NCBI GenBank assembly: GCA_015061055.1
Contig: SUXH01000005.1
Coordinates: 83,536 to 147,535, forward strand
DNA length: 64,000 bases
Reading direction: 5' to 3'
From: Bacteroidales bacterium
Lineage (GTDB): Bacteria; Bacteroidota; Bacteroidia; Bacteroidales; Muribaculaceae
The position numbers were made by a program, and so were the translations under genes. This document shows, piece after piece, positions 45,301-54,144 of the stretch; the stretch's first letter is position 1; every line of letters begins with the position of its first letter. The notes under the pieces are model-generated. The model had not been told where the DNA came from and searched no databases. It saw only the letters and a list, made by a program, of their open reading frames with translations.

Positions 45301-46240
45301 TATAGGTTGTGCTTGTGTAACAGCTACTCAGACTCTTCGTATCTATCAATGGGATGGTGATACATCTGCTCCAAAGGTTCTTTTGGAACAAGTAACAGGT
45401 AAAATTATGGGTGGCTCAATGTCAATCAGCGGTAACTTGACTGATGGTCGTTTGTGGTTTACTAATGATGGTACGTCAGAAGTTTATTATTACACTATAA
45501 CTAATGGTGTTGTTAATTCAACATTGAATACAATCAGTTTGATGAAAGCTGATGGTACTACAGCTTGGAATGCTGGAGACGGACGTGGCTCGGCTGAAGT
45601 TATCTTGAATTCTGATGGCTCGCTTTGGATTGATGCTAAAGATGAATATCCTGCATTGTTCAATGTGTCGGGAACGAAAGCAACTATCACTAAAACAATG
45701 AGCGCAACAGCCTTTGGAAGTAATAAATATGGTACAGCATTGAAATTCTTTACATTTGGAGAGCGCAAACTTGCCGCTTCTGTAACATATAAACCAACTT
45801 ACATTGATGAAAAATTAGTATCAAACGCCAATGGACAATTAGTATTAATTGATACATCAGCCGGTGTGGGTAGCGAAACATTGTTAGAAACACATCCTAC
45901 TGCCGGTCTTGGAGTAGCGGCTAATGGTCAACGAGTATCAACAGTATGTGTATCGACTGATCGCAACGACGGAATGTCGCTTGATATTTGGGTTTGTGTC
46001 AATGGTCAGGGCGTAGCTTACTATAAATACGATGGTAAAGTAGAGGGTGAAACCAATGCACCGGAGGGAGATGTGAATACTGACGGTTTGGTTGATGTAA
46101 GTGATGTAATGACACTTGCAAACTATATACTTGGCAAGTCGGATGTTCAAGTGAATACAAATATAGCTGATGTCAATAAAGACGGAAGTGTAGATGTTGC
46201 CGATGTGATGGCGTTGGCAAATAAGATATTAGGTAAATAA
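42386..46240 (+). CDS. Large secreted N-acetylmuramoyl-L-alanine amidase with dockerin-like tail
   Basis: A multidomain secreted protein of 1284 residues. Signal peptide about 1-24. An Amidase_3 domain (about 40-235) keeps the zinc and catalytic residues: His49 (INPGHGG), Glu70 (MFYESDGNLD), His125 (MSLHSNGAN) and Glu206 (YLMETWFHDYRPEA). A carboxypeptidase-regulatory-like beta domain follows (about 250-345), then Ig-like/HYDIN-type segments and two related repeats of about 330 residues (about 450-790 and 895-1215) with GKLYVV and GKLYVL and IDMWVLVHNQGIAHY and LDIWVCVNGQGVAYY as matching parts. Two dockerin-type F-hand repeats end the protein (about 1227-1284, DVNTDGLVDVSDVMTLANYI and DVNKDGSVDVADVMALANKI). 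It should cut peptide stems from peptidoglycan outside the cell or in the periplasm. Confidence 0.88.
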   Translation: MKRLFSIVASLLCVAFVAIGVENSGASYTGTTSGSANFGKKKFYINPGHGGYDSNDRPTALPCGVAMFYESDGNLDRAIHLKNFLVANNANVRLSRTKNTSSDDLGLSAIASYANSYGGYFMSLHSNGANASANYVVSFFRSTSSAPSTEKIAGSKSMAKKASDWHDACTLSDQTYETPRALADYSFYGYNLGVLRTNNCVGYLMETWFHDYRPEALRMKSTVYNKFLAWQLFRAAMDNPGASGTTGSVVMGDIRDLSKSCGYTNYTTRNRDKYKAINGAKVKLLSSSGAELQSMTTDDCENGFYAFFDLAAGTYKVQVSKDGYKTKTQEFTIGTSAQTKLNFDLTEGTDTGILVSLTSLSFEELVTGATSTKSVTVTASDVTGNIEVSCDNSVFTLSTMTLSSTGGSFNVTFAPTLAGSYTGTITLKGGSYTRTMIISGTAKNAPLSFTEKWNYSETSGVNAADGWSADKTKMRNMCYGDGKLYVVNAADAEILIINAATGAKEGTVCKDGVADGALAIMDVQYVDGKLVASNLADNKTPLKVYVWNNGMNAAPSVLLNTTEIGGFARIGDTFSIKGNLINGVICYAAGGTSEQNKIVTYKITNGVVATTPTTVNVSTDGTDGITIGLSPRVVPDTNSDKYWIMGQNYYPSLVSADGILEATLNATALKDVVQGNAFVPFTFRGAEYAFATTYLPKAESVTSQTITGGRVVLLDGTGGWAEAENVGEYPSAGLSNNTRNTSFSGAVAVAVNGDQGIDMWVLVHNQGIAHYSYGISALTPKLYASEKTMAFEHTMGNVYVSKEIEVNGVNLTGDVNLALSGDDADAFVLSSATISKSVGCAKLSVKYAPTEVGEHTATLTISTSGAESVKVELSGECVPNYTLDDKNIKLTEGWNFSTNGTEPSYIDLKDNVVRAVAYRDGKLYVLQNKAWATPVVTIVDAYTGALKGTLDMTGIGSATIQLSDILAVDGKIIGCACVTATQTLRIYQWDGDTSAPKVLLEQVTGKIMGGSMSISGNLTDGRLWFTNDGTSEVYYYTITNGVVNSTLNTISLMKADGTTAWNAGDGRGSAEVILNSDGSLWIDAKDEYPALFNVSGTKATITKTMSATAFGSNKYGTALKFFTFGERKLAASVTYKPTYIDEKLVSNANGQLVLIDTSAGVGSETLLETHPTAGLGVAANGQRVSTVCVSTDRNDGMSLDIWVCVNGQGVAYYKYDGKVEGETNAPEGDVNTDGLVDVSDVMTLANYILGKSDVQVNTNIADVNKDGSVDVADVMALANKILGK

Positions 46241-46279
46241 TGAGATTGTTTTTATAAAGAAACAATAATATAGAGATGA

Positions 46280-46320
46280 GTTGGTCGGTTTGAATTTCAA
46301 ATCGACCAACTTCATTTTTT
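46280..46320 (+). terminator. Intrinsic terminator after the amidase
   Basis: GTTGGTCGGTTTGA/TCAAATCGACCAAC (46280-46293 and 46297-46310, one G-T) with a 3-base loop, then TTCATTTTTT. Confidence 0.85.
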
Positions 46321-46422
46321 TGTAGAATGTTGGCTGTTGTTTCGCAATAAGTTATTAAATTTGTAAATTCTCATAGTAGTTTCTATTGGGGAATGTAATA
46401 ACTTGAAAAAAGATTGCATTTT

Positions 46423-48666
46423 ATGGAATATAAAATGACAGCTGAAGAAGAAAAACAAATGGTAGAAGCAGCGTTTAAAAACCTGCTTGATGGATATTTG
46501 GCAAGTAATCACCGCAAGAAGGTGGAGATTATTGAAAAGGCTTATAAGTTTGCCTGCGAGGCTCATAAAGGTATACGCCGTCGCTCGGGCGAGCCGTATA
46601 TATTACACCCTATAGCTGTGGCTACGATAGTGAGCCAAGAAATAGGTCTTGGCAGTACGTCGATATGTGCGGCTTTGCTTCACGATGTGGTGGAAGATAC
46701 TGACTATACAGTGGAGGACCTTGAGGCTCAATTTGGCAAGAAAATAGCTAATATTGTTGAGGGTTTGACAAAGATTTCCGGTGGCATCTTCGGGGATAAA
46801 GCATCGGTTCAAGCTGAGAATTTCCGTAAGTTGCTACTTACTATGAGTAATGATATCAGAGTTGTACTTATTAAGATGGCCGACCGCCTTCATAATATGC
46901 GTACTCTTGGCTCGATGCTTCCAAGTAAGCAGTATAAGATTGCCGGTGAAACGTTGTATATCTATGCTCCCTTGGCACATCGATTGGGACTATTTGCCAT
47001 CAAGACCGAACTTGAAGATTTGAGTTTTAAGTATGAGCATCCCGACACTTATGAGAATATAAAGCGTCAGATTGCCGATAGTGAAGAGGCTCGTAATAAG
47101 ATATTCGATAAGTTTGCCACTCCTATTCGCGCCAAACTTGATGCTATGGGGCTTCAATATGATATGAAGGCTCGCGTGAAATCGGTATATTCCATTTGGA
47201 ACAAAATGGAAACGAAACACGTGTCGTTCAATGAGGTATATGACTTGTATGCGGCACGTATTGTGTTTAAGTGTGACCGCGAGTGTGACGAGAAACGAAT
47301 TTGTTGGAATATATATTCTGAAATTACCGACTTATATAGTTTGCACCCCGATCGTACCCGCGACTGGATAAGTGTACCCAAGGCTAATGGATATCGTGCC
47401 TTGCACCTCACTGTGATGGGACCTGATGGTAATTGGGTGGAAGTGCAGATACGCAGTGAGCGTATGGACGAGATGGCCGAAAAAGGATTTGCTGCCCACT
47501 GGAAATATAAGATAGGCGAGGGCGAAGAAGAAACCGAGCTTCGCACTTGGTTGATGACAATTGAAGAAATATTGAGTAATCCTGAGCCAAATGCTCTCGA
47601 TTTTCTCGACACAATAAAACTGAACCTTTTTGCATCGGAAATTGTAGTGTTTACACCAAAGGGCGAGTTGATGACAATGCCAAAGGACGCTACAGTTCTT
47701 GATATGGCATTCAACTTGCACTCGGAATTGGGAATGCATTGTATTGCGGGGAAAGTGAATCACAAATTGGTATCGTTGTCGCATAAGTTGCAGAGTGGCG
47801 ACCAAGTGGAGATTCTTACATCGCGTTCGCAGACGGCAAAGGCAGAATGGGAGAAATTTGTGGTTACGGCAACCGGAAAGTCACGTCTGCGTCAGGCATT
47901 GCGCAAACAACGTCGTAATATCGTGGATAAGGGAACCGGAATTCTCGACAAATTCCTCGCGGAGCATAATGTAGCAATGACCGGAGATGTGATAAATCGT
48001 ATTATCTCTAAATTGAAATTGCAAAACAAGGACGAGCTTTTGTATAAACTTGGCTGTGGCGAGGTAAAACTTGAAGGCGAACACCTAAAAGATGCCAAAA
48101 TCTCATCGGCAGGAAATCTATTGTCGAAAATATTCAGTTTCGGAGGAGGTAAAAAGAGTAAGGAAGAGCCAAAGAGCATAACCAAGAAAGTAGAACGTGT
48201 AAATGGTAAAATTGATATCAGTAAGGTGTATGTGCTTACGTCGGAAAATGGTGTGAGCAATTATAAACTTGCAGGTTGTTGTAATCCGATACCCGGAGAT
48301 GATGTGGTGGGATATGTGAACGACAACGATGAAGTGGTGGTGCATAAGTTGAGTTGTGAAAATGCCATGCGCTTGAAGAGCAGCTATGGAGGTCGCTTGT
48401 TGCAAACCAATTGGGATTCGCTTTCGGAGAAGTTCTTAGTAGCTGTCAACATAGAAGGAGTAGACCGAATGGGTATTCTTCAAGAGATTATTTATACGAT
48501 ATCAACGACACTTGCCATCGACATAAGAAACCTCCAGATTGGAGCACAAGATGGGTTGTTTACGTCGCATCTTGATGTGATGGTAAAAGATGCCACTGTG
48601 GTGAATAATTTATGTAAACGTTTACGCTCGATTAAGGGTGTTACGGCAGCAACACGAAAAAATTAA
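46423..48666 (+). CDS. spoT: Bifunctional (p)ppGpp synthetase/hydrolase (RSH)
   Basis: Long RSH protein controlling the stringent response. Order of domains: HD hydrolase (about 50-200; AALLHDVVEDTDYT, KMADRLHNMRTL intact, so hydrolysis is expected), synthetase (about 240-370; YDLYAARIVFKC, KANGYRALHLTVMGPDGNWV, EVQIRSERMDEMAEKGFAAH), TGS (about 400-460; VFTPKGELMTMPKDATVLDM), a conserved-Cys region (YKLAGCCNPIPGDDVVGY) and C-terminal ACT. Total 747 residues from the ATG at 46423; a further ATG lies 9 bases upstream. Confidence 0.96.
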   Translation: MEYKMTAEEEKQMVEAAFKNLLDGYLASNHRKKVEIIEKAYKFACEAHKGIRRRSGEPYILHPIAVATIVSQEIGLGSTSICAALLHDVVEDTDYTVEDLEAQFGKKIANIVEGLTKISGGIFGDKASVQAENFRKLLLTMSNDIRVVLIKMADRLHNMRTLGSMLPSKQYKIAGETLYIYAPLAHRLGLFAIKTELEDLSFKYEHPDTYENIKRQIADSEEARNKIFDKFATPIRAKLDAMGLQYDMKARVKSVYSIWNKMETKHVSFNEVYDLYAARIVFKCDRECDEKRICWNIYSEITDLYSLHPDRTRDWISVPKANGYRALHLTVMGPDGNWVEVQIRSERMDEMAEKGFAAHWKYKIGEGEEETELRTWLMTIEEILSNPEPNALDFLDTIKLNLFASEIVVFTPKGELMTMPKDATVLDMAFNLHSELGMHCIAGKVNHKLVSLSHKLQSGDQVEILTSRSQTAKAEWEKFVVTATGKSRLRQALRKQRRNIVDKGTGILDKFLAEHNVAMTGDVINRIISKLKLQNKDELLYKLGCGEVKLEGEHLKDAKISSAGNLLSKIFSFGGGKKSKEEPKSITKKVERVNGKIDISKVYVLTSENGVSNYKLAGCCNPIPGDDVVGYVNDNDEVVVHKLSCENAMRLKSSYGGRLLQTNWDSLSEKFLVAVNIEGVDRMGILQEIIYTISTTLAIDIRNLQIGAQDGLFTSHLDVMVKDATVVNNLCKRLRSIKGVTAATRKN

Positions 48667-48688
48667 AACATAGGAATAGGGTAGTTTT

Positions 48689-50776
48689 ATGACCGGATAT
48701 AAAAAATATAAGAAGACAAGAAAAACAAATGTGTTGAATGTGTTGATGCTATTGTGTGGTATCATCGTGGTGTCGTTTTTCTTTCCAAGAAGAGGCGAGT
48801 TTAATTATGAGTATGAGCAAGGTCGTCCATGGGCATACTCGCTTATAACAGCTCCATTTGATATGCCTATCTATATGGATTCGCTAACGATAGTGGCTAC
48901 AAAGGATAGCATAGATGCGCGTTTTGCTCCGATCTATGAGCGCGATTCCAAAGTTGAAAGAATCAGGATAAGTGAGTTGTATGCCGATCTTGATAAGGAC
49001 TCTTTAGTAACTCCACGAATGAAAAATGCTATAGTGGAGCGTGTGCGCGAGGTGTATCGCCGCGGAATTGTAGATAATAATACTCGTGAAGGTCTTGCTA
49101 CCGGAAGGATTCCCGGTTTGCGACGTATAGTGAATAATATAGCAGAGCCATTACCTACAGAAGGCGTGTACTCGGAGCGTGAGGCATATGTATACCTTGA
49201 TTCGATTTTCAGTACACCTAATTATCGTTCGGCATTGAGTCGGGCTCGCTTGTCGGATAAACTTGTTCCTAATATCATATATGACAGTATCGGTTCGCGC
49301 CGAGTGCTTGAACAGCTTTATCAAAAAGCTTTTGCACCTGTAGGTGTAATTCAAAAGGGAGAACGTATCATAGATAGAGGAGAGAAAGTTACCCCGCAAC
49401 TTTATACTGTTTTAAAGACATACGAACAAATGGCGAACGATCGCAATAAGGTAGTTGAGGGAGACCATTATCCGGTAGTGGGACAGATATTGCTTGTGGC
49501 TATACTTTTCACAGGATTTTTTATTTATGTATACTATTTCCGTCCTCGCACTTATGTGGATTTGCGCAAGATGTTCTTTTTATTGCTGTTCATAACGGTG
49601 TTCACTGCCGGAGCTCTTGTGGTAAAGGATACGTCGGCTAATGCAATATATTTAATACCATTTGCCACTGTGCCGATAATATTATCCACATTTATTGATT
49701 CGCGCACAGGATTTATGGCTAATGTGATGGTGGTGCTTGTGTGCGCTTTGGCATTGCCGTCGCCGCTTGAGTTTATCGTGCTTCAAGTGGTGGTGGGTGT
49801 AGTTGCCATAGTGAGTGTGTATTCGCTTGTGCGTAGGTCGCAGTTGGTGTCGTGTGCGTTTTATGTGTTTGTGGCATATTGCCTGGTTTATATAGGAATG
49901 TCAATACTCATAAATGGTAGCGTGATGAGTGTGAGCAAACATATGTTCTTGAACTTTGCACTTAATGGAGTGATATTGTCGTTCAATTATGTGCTTGTGT
50001 TCGTGCTTGAGAAATTGTTTGGATTTATCACGCCGGTATCGCTTGTGGAATTGAGTGATGTGAATAACGCCGAATTACGCGAATTATCGGAAAAATGTCC
50101 CGGAACATTTCAACATTCGTTACAAGTGTCAAATCTTGCAGCCGAAGTAGCTCACAGCATAGGAGCCAATGTGCAACTTGTGCGTGCAGGAGCATTATAT
50201 CATGATATAGGTAAGATTAACAATCCGGCGTTCTTTACTGAGAATCAACGAGGCGTGAATCCTCACGACAGCCTGATGAGCGATCATAGTGCGCGCATAG
50301 TGTTGCGCCACGTCAGTGATGGGGTGCAGCGTGCAGAGAAAGCAAAACTGCCTGATGTAATCAAAGATTTTATTCTGCAACATCATGGAAGAGGAAAAGC
50401 GAAATTCTTCTATATGAAAGCATGCGAGTTGGCCGGTGGAGCAGAGAATGTTGACGCAAGTCTATATACTTATCCCGGTCCTAATCCAAACACTAAAGAA
50501 ACTACAATATTAATGATAGCCGATGCCACTGAGGCTGCTGCCAAGAGTCTGACCGATCATAGTGATGAAGCTATCCGTACACTTGTGGAACGAATTATAG
50601 ATTCGCAACGAGCCGAAGGATTATATGTAGATTCTCCGCTCACATTCCGCGAAATGGAAATAGTGAAAAAGACCATAGTGGAGCGTTTGTGTATGACATA
50701 TCACACAAGAGTGTCGTATAATGTGAAATCGGCATCCGAAGCAGAGAAGAAAAACGAGAACCAAAGTAAGAATTAA
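48689..50776 (+). CDS. 7TM-HD membrane phosphohydrolase (PgpH-like)
   Basis: A protein of 695 residues with one N-terminal helix (about 18-34), an extracytoplasmic 7TMR-HDED region (about 40-265), seven membrane helices (about 268-450), and a cytoplasmic HD domain (about 465-640) with PGTFQHSLQVSNLAAEVAH, AGALYHDIGKINNPAFFTEN, DHSARIVLRH and FILQHHGRGKAKFF. In Gram-positive bacteria this family (PgpH) breaks down cyclic di-AMP. Here it follows the (p)ppGpp enzyme gene after 22 bases, so two nucleotide-signalling enzymes probably share one operon. Confidence 0.93.
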   Translation: MTGYKKYKKTRKTNVLNVLMLLCGIIVVSFFFPRRGEFNYEYEQGRPWAYSLITAPFDMPIYMDSLTIVATKDSIDARFAPIYERDSKVERIRISELYADLDKDSLVTPRMKNAIVERVREVYRRGIVDNNTREGLATGRIPGLRRIVNNIAEPLPTEGVYSEREAYVYLDSIFSTPNYRSALSRARLSDKLVPNIIYDSIGSRRVLEQLYQKAFAPVGVIQKGERIIDRGEKVTPQLYTVLKTYEQMANDRNKVVEGDHYPVVGQILLVAILFTGFFIYVYYFRPRTYVDLRKMFFLLLFITVFTAGALVVKDTSANAIYLIPFATVPIILSTFIDSRTGFMANVMVVLVCALALPSPLEFIVLQVVVGVVAIVSVYSLVRRSQLVSCAFYVFVAYCLVYIGMSILINGSVMSVSKHMFLNFALNGVILSFNYVLVFVLEKLFGFITPVSLVELSDVNNAELRELSEKCPGTFQHSLQVSNLAAEVAHSIGANVQLVRAGALYHDIGKINNPAFFTENQRGVNPHDSLMSDHSARIVLRHVSDGVQRAEKAKLPDVIKDFILQHHGRGKAKFFYMKACELAGGAENVDASLYTYPGPNPNTKETTILMIADATEAAAKSLTDHSDEAIRTLVERIIDSQRAEGLYVDSPLTFREMEIVKKTIVERLCMTYHTRVSYNVKSASEAEKKNENQSKN

Positions 50777-50800
50777 CGATTATACTAATTAATATAGAAG

Positions 50801-51556
50801 ATGAAAAAAATTATATATGTCCTTTTATGTCTTGTGTCGGTTAATCTTGTGACTGAAGCCGCAGCACCGAGAAGACTCGAAGTGCGCCGAGTGGATTTTG
50901 AAGATATAAGAAAATCGGTGCAGGACACCATTGATGGAATACACTATTATCCACGTCTGATGGCTGCATATCTGCGCAATGACTCAACCTTGCTCAACGA
51001 TACATTGCCAAGTGGTGAAGTGGTGAGAGGCAGAGTGATGAATGTTGAGGATTATCGCAAGTTGTATTACGGGTATGTGTTTGAAGAAGATTACAATCCG
51101 TTCCGTACGTCGATTTATAGCGACAAACTCGAACATCTTTACGATAAGAAAGAATTCACTCGTGAAGAAAGTGTGCTTATCAAGGAGAATGCGCGTGATG
51201 CTCTTGCCGACAATTTGTTTGATTTACGCCAAATGTCGTTCTTTATTTATGCGTTAAAAGAGATACGTAAAGATAATTTGGCTCGAATATGTCAATTCCG
51301 TCTTAATCACCTTGTGGCGGCAATTTTGTCGAGCGGACAAGGCACAAAGGAGCATCCTTGGGTGGTAACATCGGTGGAACACGAATATAATATTATCAAT
51401 TTCTTGGGATATGTGGCGGTGGAGCACGAAGTGGAAGACGGGAATATCGACTACATAAAAGTGGCAAAGAAAGATGATAAATCGCCCGAAGGCTTCTATT
51501 TCGATGTGTCGAAGATAATGGAAGTGGCGCAATTGAAATTTCCCGATATTAAATAA
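50801..51556 (+). CDS. DUF4919-like exported protein
   Basis: A protein of 251 residues with a signal peptide (MKKIIYVLLCLVSVNLVTEA). The body has IDGIHYYPRLMAAYLRNDST, DYRKLYYGYVFEEDYNPFR and HLVAAILSSGQGTKEHPWVV, which fits the Bacteroidetes family DUF4919, of unknown role, found in the periplasm. It is 24 bases after the 7TM-HD gene and 25 bases before the first TPR/HTH regulator. Family name from memory of the pattern; moderately sure. Confidence 0.72.
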   Translation: MKKIIYVLLCLVSVNLVTEAAAPRRLEVRRVDFEDIRKSVQDTIDGIHYYPRLMAAYLRNDSTLLNDTLPSGEVVRGRVMNVEDYRKLYYGYVFEEDYNPFRTSIYSDKLEHLYDKKEFTREESVLIKENARDALADNLFDLRQMSFFIYALKEIRKDNLARICQFRLNHLVAAILSSGQGTKEHPWVVTSVEHEYNIINFLGYVAVEHEVEDGNIDYIKVAKKDDKSPEGFYFDVSKIMEVAQLKFPDIK

Positions 51557-51581
51557 TCCAAAATATTGTTTTTCGGGGGGG

Positions 51582-53264
51582 ATGAAAGTGATGTGGCGAT
51601 ACATATTGTTGGTGTTGGTGGTTGCGTGGTTGGCGGGGTGTGGGCGCTCGGTCGACAGCCGTCTTGCGAGTGTTAATGCTCTGTGTGACAGTAACGAGGT
51701 GGATAGCGCTATGACAGTGCTTCGAGGAGTGTGTCGTGATTCGCTCGATGAACACAATCGCCACTATTACGACCTTATGAGCATAAAGACTCGCGACAAG
51801 GCGTATCAAGACATCGCCACCGACACTGTTATCACCGATATTATCGACTATTTTGAGCGAAACGGTAGCGAATCCGAACTTGGTGATGCCTACTATTACG
51901 GAGGACGAGTGCGCCGAGAGCAAGGCGATGCGCCACAAGCACTCGACTATTTCCAAAAGTCGCTCGACGCTCTGCAATCGCCCGAACATTTACATCGCAA
52001 AGGCAAAATTGCAAGCCAGATGGGGCAAATCTTCCTCGAGTTGTATATGTTTGAGCAGGCAAAACCAAAATTCCAGGAAGCAATCGCCTACCAAACAGCC
52101 TGCGGCGATTCAGTAGGGTTGATGTATGATTATATAACATTTGGAGAAAATTATAAATGGTTAAAACAAAAGGATAGTGCAATCTATTATATAAAGGAAT
52201 CATTAAATTTAGCTATTAAGTTAAATCTAAGCAACATAGATATAATAGAATGTAGAACCATTCTTATAGATTGTTATCTTGCAAATTCAGAATATGAACT
52301 TGCTAAGGCTGAATTTTCTAAGATAGAACCCTACCTAAATGAAAATTATATATGTAATTCTACATTAGCTACAGCTACAAATATGTATCTATACCATAAT
52401 GACCTAAAAAAAGCAGAGAAACTCTCAAAAAGACTTGTGGAATCAGGTACATTGTATGGAATGAAATTTGGATATAGTGTGTTAGTGGATATAGCAGAAT
52501 ATCAAGGTGATAGTAAAAAAGCAAAAGAATATAATATACTTTATAAAGAATGTATTGATTCTGTAAATAAAGACACATCTAAGGATGCCGTTATTCATCA
52601 AAATTCTTTTTATAATTACTCACTTCGGGAACGAGAAAACTTGAAATTGCAAGAAGAACAAAAACATCTACAATATACAAGAAATATATTAATTTCAATA
52701 AGTGTAGGTATATTGTTATTGCTATTATGGATGTATGAAAGACATAAATCATTAAAGCGTCAATTCGCATTACAATTGTCTAAGTTGGAGCTGATTAAAG
52801 TTGATACTAAGGAAAGAGAATCCTTATTGATATCTGAAAATAGTACAATCAGGACATTGAAAGAGCAACTAAGTAAAAGATTTCAAGAGATTGCAATAAA
52901 TAAATCTGAAGATTATCAACTAAGCGAAATAATATCGACATCAAGTATATATAATAAAATATGCGATTTATTAAAAGAAGAAACACTTGTTTTAGCAGAG
53001 CAAGATTGGACAGAACTTGATAAAATAGTTAATCAAGCATATCCTAAATTTAAAACAAATCTGCGTATTATGTGCGATAGTTTGAGTGAACAAGAATATA
53101 AAATATGTATGCTTGTAAAGTGTAAATTTGGTCCTAAAAACATAGGACAACTCACTTATCGAGATAAAACAACAATTGCATCTGCAAGAAAGCGATTGTA
53201 TCGTAAGTTTTTTTTAAAAGAAGGCAGTGCGAATGATTTCGATAGGTTTATATATTCATTATGA
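51582..53264 (+). CDS. Membrane-spanning TPR/HTH regulator (lipoprotein-type), first copy
   Basis: A protein of 560 residues. The start MKVMWRYILLVLVVAWLAGC is a lipoprotein signal with Cys20. Periplasmic TPR-type helices follow (about 25-345: DSAMTVLRGVCRDS, GDAPQALDYFQKSLDALQS, MFEQAKPKFQEAIAYQT), then one membrane helix (about 368-386, NILISISVGILLLLLWMYE), a coiled coil (about 390-440) and a C-terminal helix-turn-helix (about 500-545, LSEQEYKICMLVKCKFGPKN, YRDKTTIASARKRLYRKFF). This is a one-protein sensor with DNA-binding end in the cytoplasm. From about codon 180 onward base composition becomes far more AT-rich. A paralogue is at 61514-63160. The likely target is the lipoprotein gene downstream (inference). 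Confidence 0.82.
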   Translation: MKVMWRYILLVLVVAWLAGCGRSVDSRLASVNALCDSNEVDSAMTVLRGVCRDSLDEHNRHYYDLMSIKTRDKAYQDIATDTVITDIIDYFERNGSESELGDAYYYGGRVRREQGDAPQALDYFQKSLDALQSPEHLHRKGKIASQMGQIFLELYMFEQAKPKFQEAIAYQTACGDSVGLMYDYITFGENYKWLKQKDSAIYYIKESLNLAIKLNLSNIDIIECRTILIDCYLANSEYELAKAEFSKIEPYLNENYICNSTLATATNMYLYHNDLKKAEKLSKRLVESGTLYGMKFGYSVLVDIAEYQGDSKKAKEYNILYKECIDSVNKDTSKDAVIHQNSFYNYSLRERENLKLQEEQKHLQYTRNILISISVGILLLLLWMYERHKSLKRQFALQLSKLELIKVDTKERESLLISENSTIRTLKEQLSKRFQEIAINKSEDYQLSEIISTSSIYNKICDLLKEETLVLAEQDWTELDKIVNQAYPKFKTNLRIMCDSLSEQEYKICMLVKCKFGPKNIGQLTYRDKTTIASARKRLYRKFFLKEGSANDFDRFIYSL

Positions 53265-53270
53265 ATGAGT

Positions 53271-53308
53271 TATAAGGGTTGGCAACAAAATGCCAACCCT
53301 TATATTTT
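53271..53308 (+). terminator. Intrinsic terminator after the first TPR/HTH regulator
   Basis: A perfect 14-bp stem (53271-53284 and 53291-53304; core AAGGGTTGGCA/TGCCAACCCTT) with loop ACAAAA, then TTTT. Confidence 0.88.
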
Positions 53309-53330
53309 AAAATGCCAACTTTTTGCCAAC
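53291..53330 (+). promoter_or_regulatory. Three TGCCAAC direct repeats upstream of a lipoprotein gene
   Basis: TGCCAAC occurs at 53291-53297, 53313-53319 and 53324-53330, spaced 22 and 11 bases (two turns and one turn of the helix). The first copy is also the terminator arm. The set lies 68-107 bases before the lipoprotein ATG, a reasonable place for an operator. Confidence 0.3.
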
Positions 53331-53397
53331 CGAAAAATGTTAATAATTTCATTACCATATTCTAATTTAGTTGCGAATTTTTAAATATATAATCGAT

Positions 53398-54051
53398 ATG
53401 AAAAAAATTAAGTTTTTATTTTTAAGTATTTTGGCTATGGTGTGGCTAAGTGCTTGCAGTGAAAGTGATGAGCCAACATCTCCTGAAACAGATGTGGAAA
53501 TAGCAAAATTAGATAGTATATTGCTGGGAGATGAGTTTGTGGAAGTGAATATGAATTTCACCGAAGAAGACTTGCAAAAAGCTTTGCAAGGAAATAAATG
53601 GCAAAACAATCCTGTGTTTCCATATATCTATGATGCCGGAGTTGCAAAAAGAATTGATTTTGGGAAAGATAACCTTAATATGCCACAACCTGAGCATTAT
53701 AGTTTTGATAAAAACGGGAAGATGACTATTTCAGGCAGAGGCTATGAAGATATAATAAGTTCATACCAAGTAAGTAATAAGACACTGCGATTCGATTATG
53801 TCACAGCTGATGGAGAGGAATGTTTTGAAGATGTAGAGGTATTGTCGTTAACTAAGGATATGATTATTTTCGACAGAAAATATAATGAATACTATTTAAG
53901 TGAATCTAATAAGGAATTGAATAAATGGTTCAATCCCGAAACAGCAAAATTCCGTTATGTGTGGCGTATCTATAAAGAATATCCTGAGGGCTGTATATTT
54001 TATCCTGATGGAACAGTGATATATCCTGATGGAACAATAGGCAAATATTAA
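53398..54051 (+). CDS. Lipoprotein of unknown function
   Basis: The ATG at 53398 gives a lipoprotein signal (MKKIKFLFLSILAMVWLSAC, Cys20); the frame is open 27 bases further upstream. The mature part (about 197 residues) starts with an acidic Ser/Pro linker and then alternates strands and turns (YSFDKNGKMTISGRGYEDII, LRFDYVTADGEECFEDVEVL, LTKDMIIFDRKYNEYYLS), like a small lipocalin-type beta barrel. It ends with the near-repeat FYPDGTVIYPDGTIGKY. Family not recognised. It follows the first TPR/HTH regulator and its terminator, so it has its own promoter and may be that regulator's target. Confidence 0.75.
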   Translation: MKKIKFLFLSILAMVWLSACSESDEPTSPETDVEIAKLDSILLGDEFVEVNMNFTEEDLQKALQGNKWQNNPVFPYIYDAGVAKRIDFGKDNLNMPQPEHYSFDKNGKMTISGRGYEDIISSYQVSNKTLRFDYVTADGEECFEDVEVLSLTKDMIIFDRKYNEYYLSESNKELNKWFNPETAKFRYVWRIYKEYPEGCIFYPDGTVIYPDGTIGKY

Positions 54052-54094
54052 TTGTTTGATAATATCTCCATATATTGGTGATTAGAAATGATAG

Positions 54095-54136
54095 TGCGGA
54101 GTGTGGACAAGCGTGTCTATGCTCCGCAATGCTTTT
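54095..54136 (+). terminator. Hairpin after the lipoprotein gene
   Basis: TGCGGAG...CTCCGCA (54095-54101 and 54122-54128) continues inward over eight more positions (54102-54109 with 54114-54121), three of them G-U, so the full 15-bp stem forms only in plus-strand RNA. Four T follow after four bases. It may be a weak terminator or part of a structured RNA. Confidence 0.45.
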
Positions 54137-54144
54137 GGGGAAAT

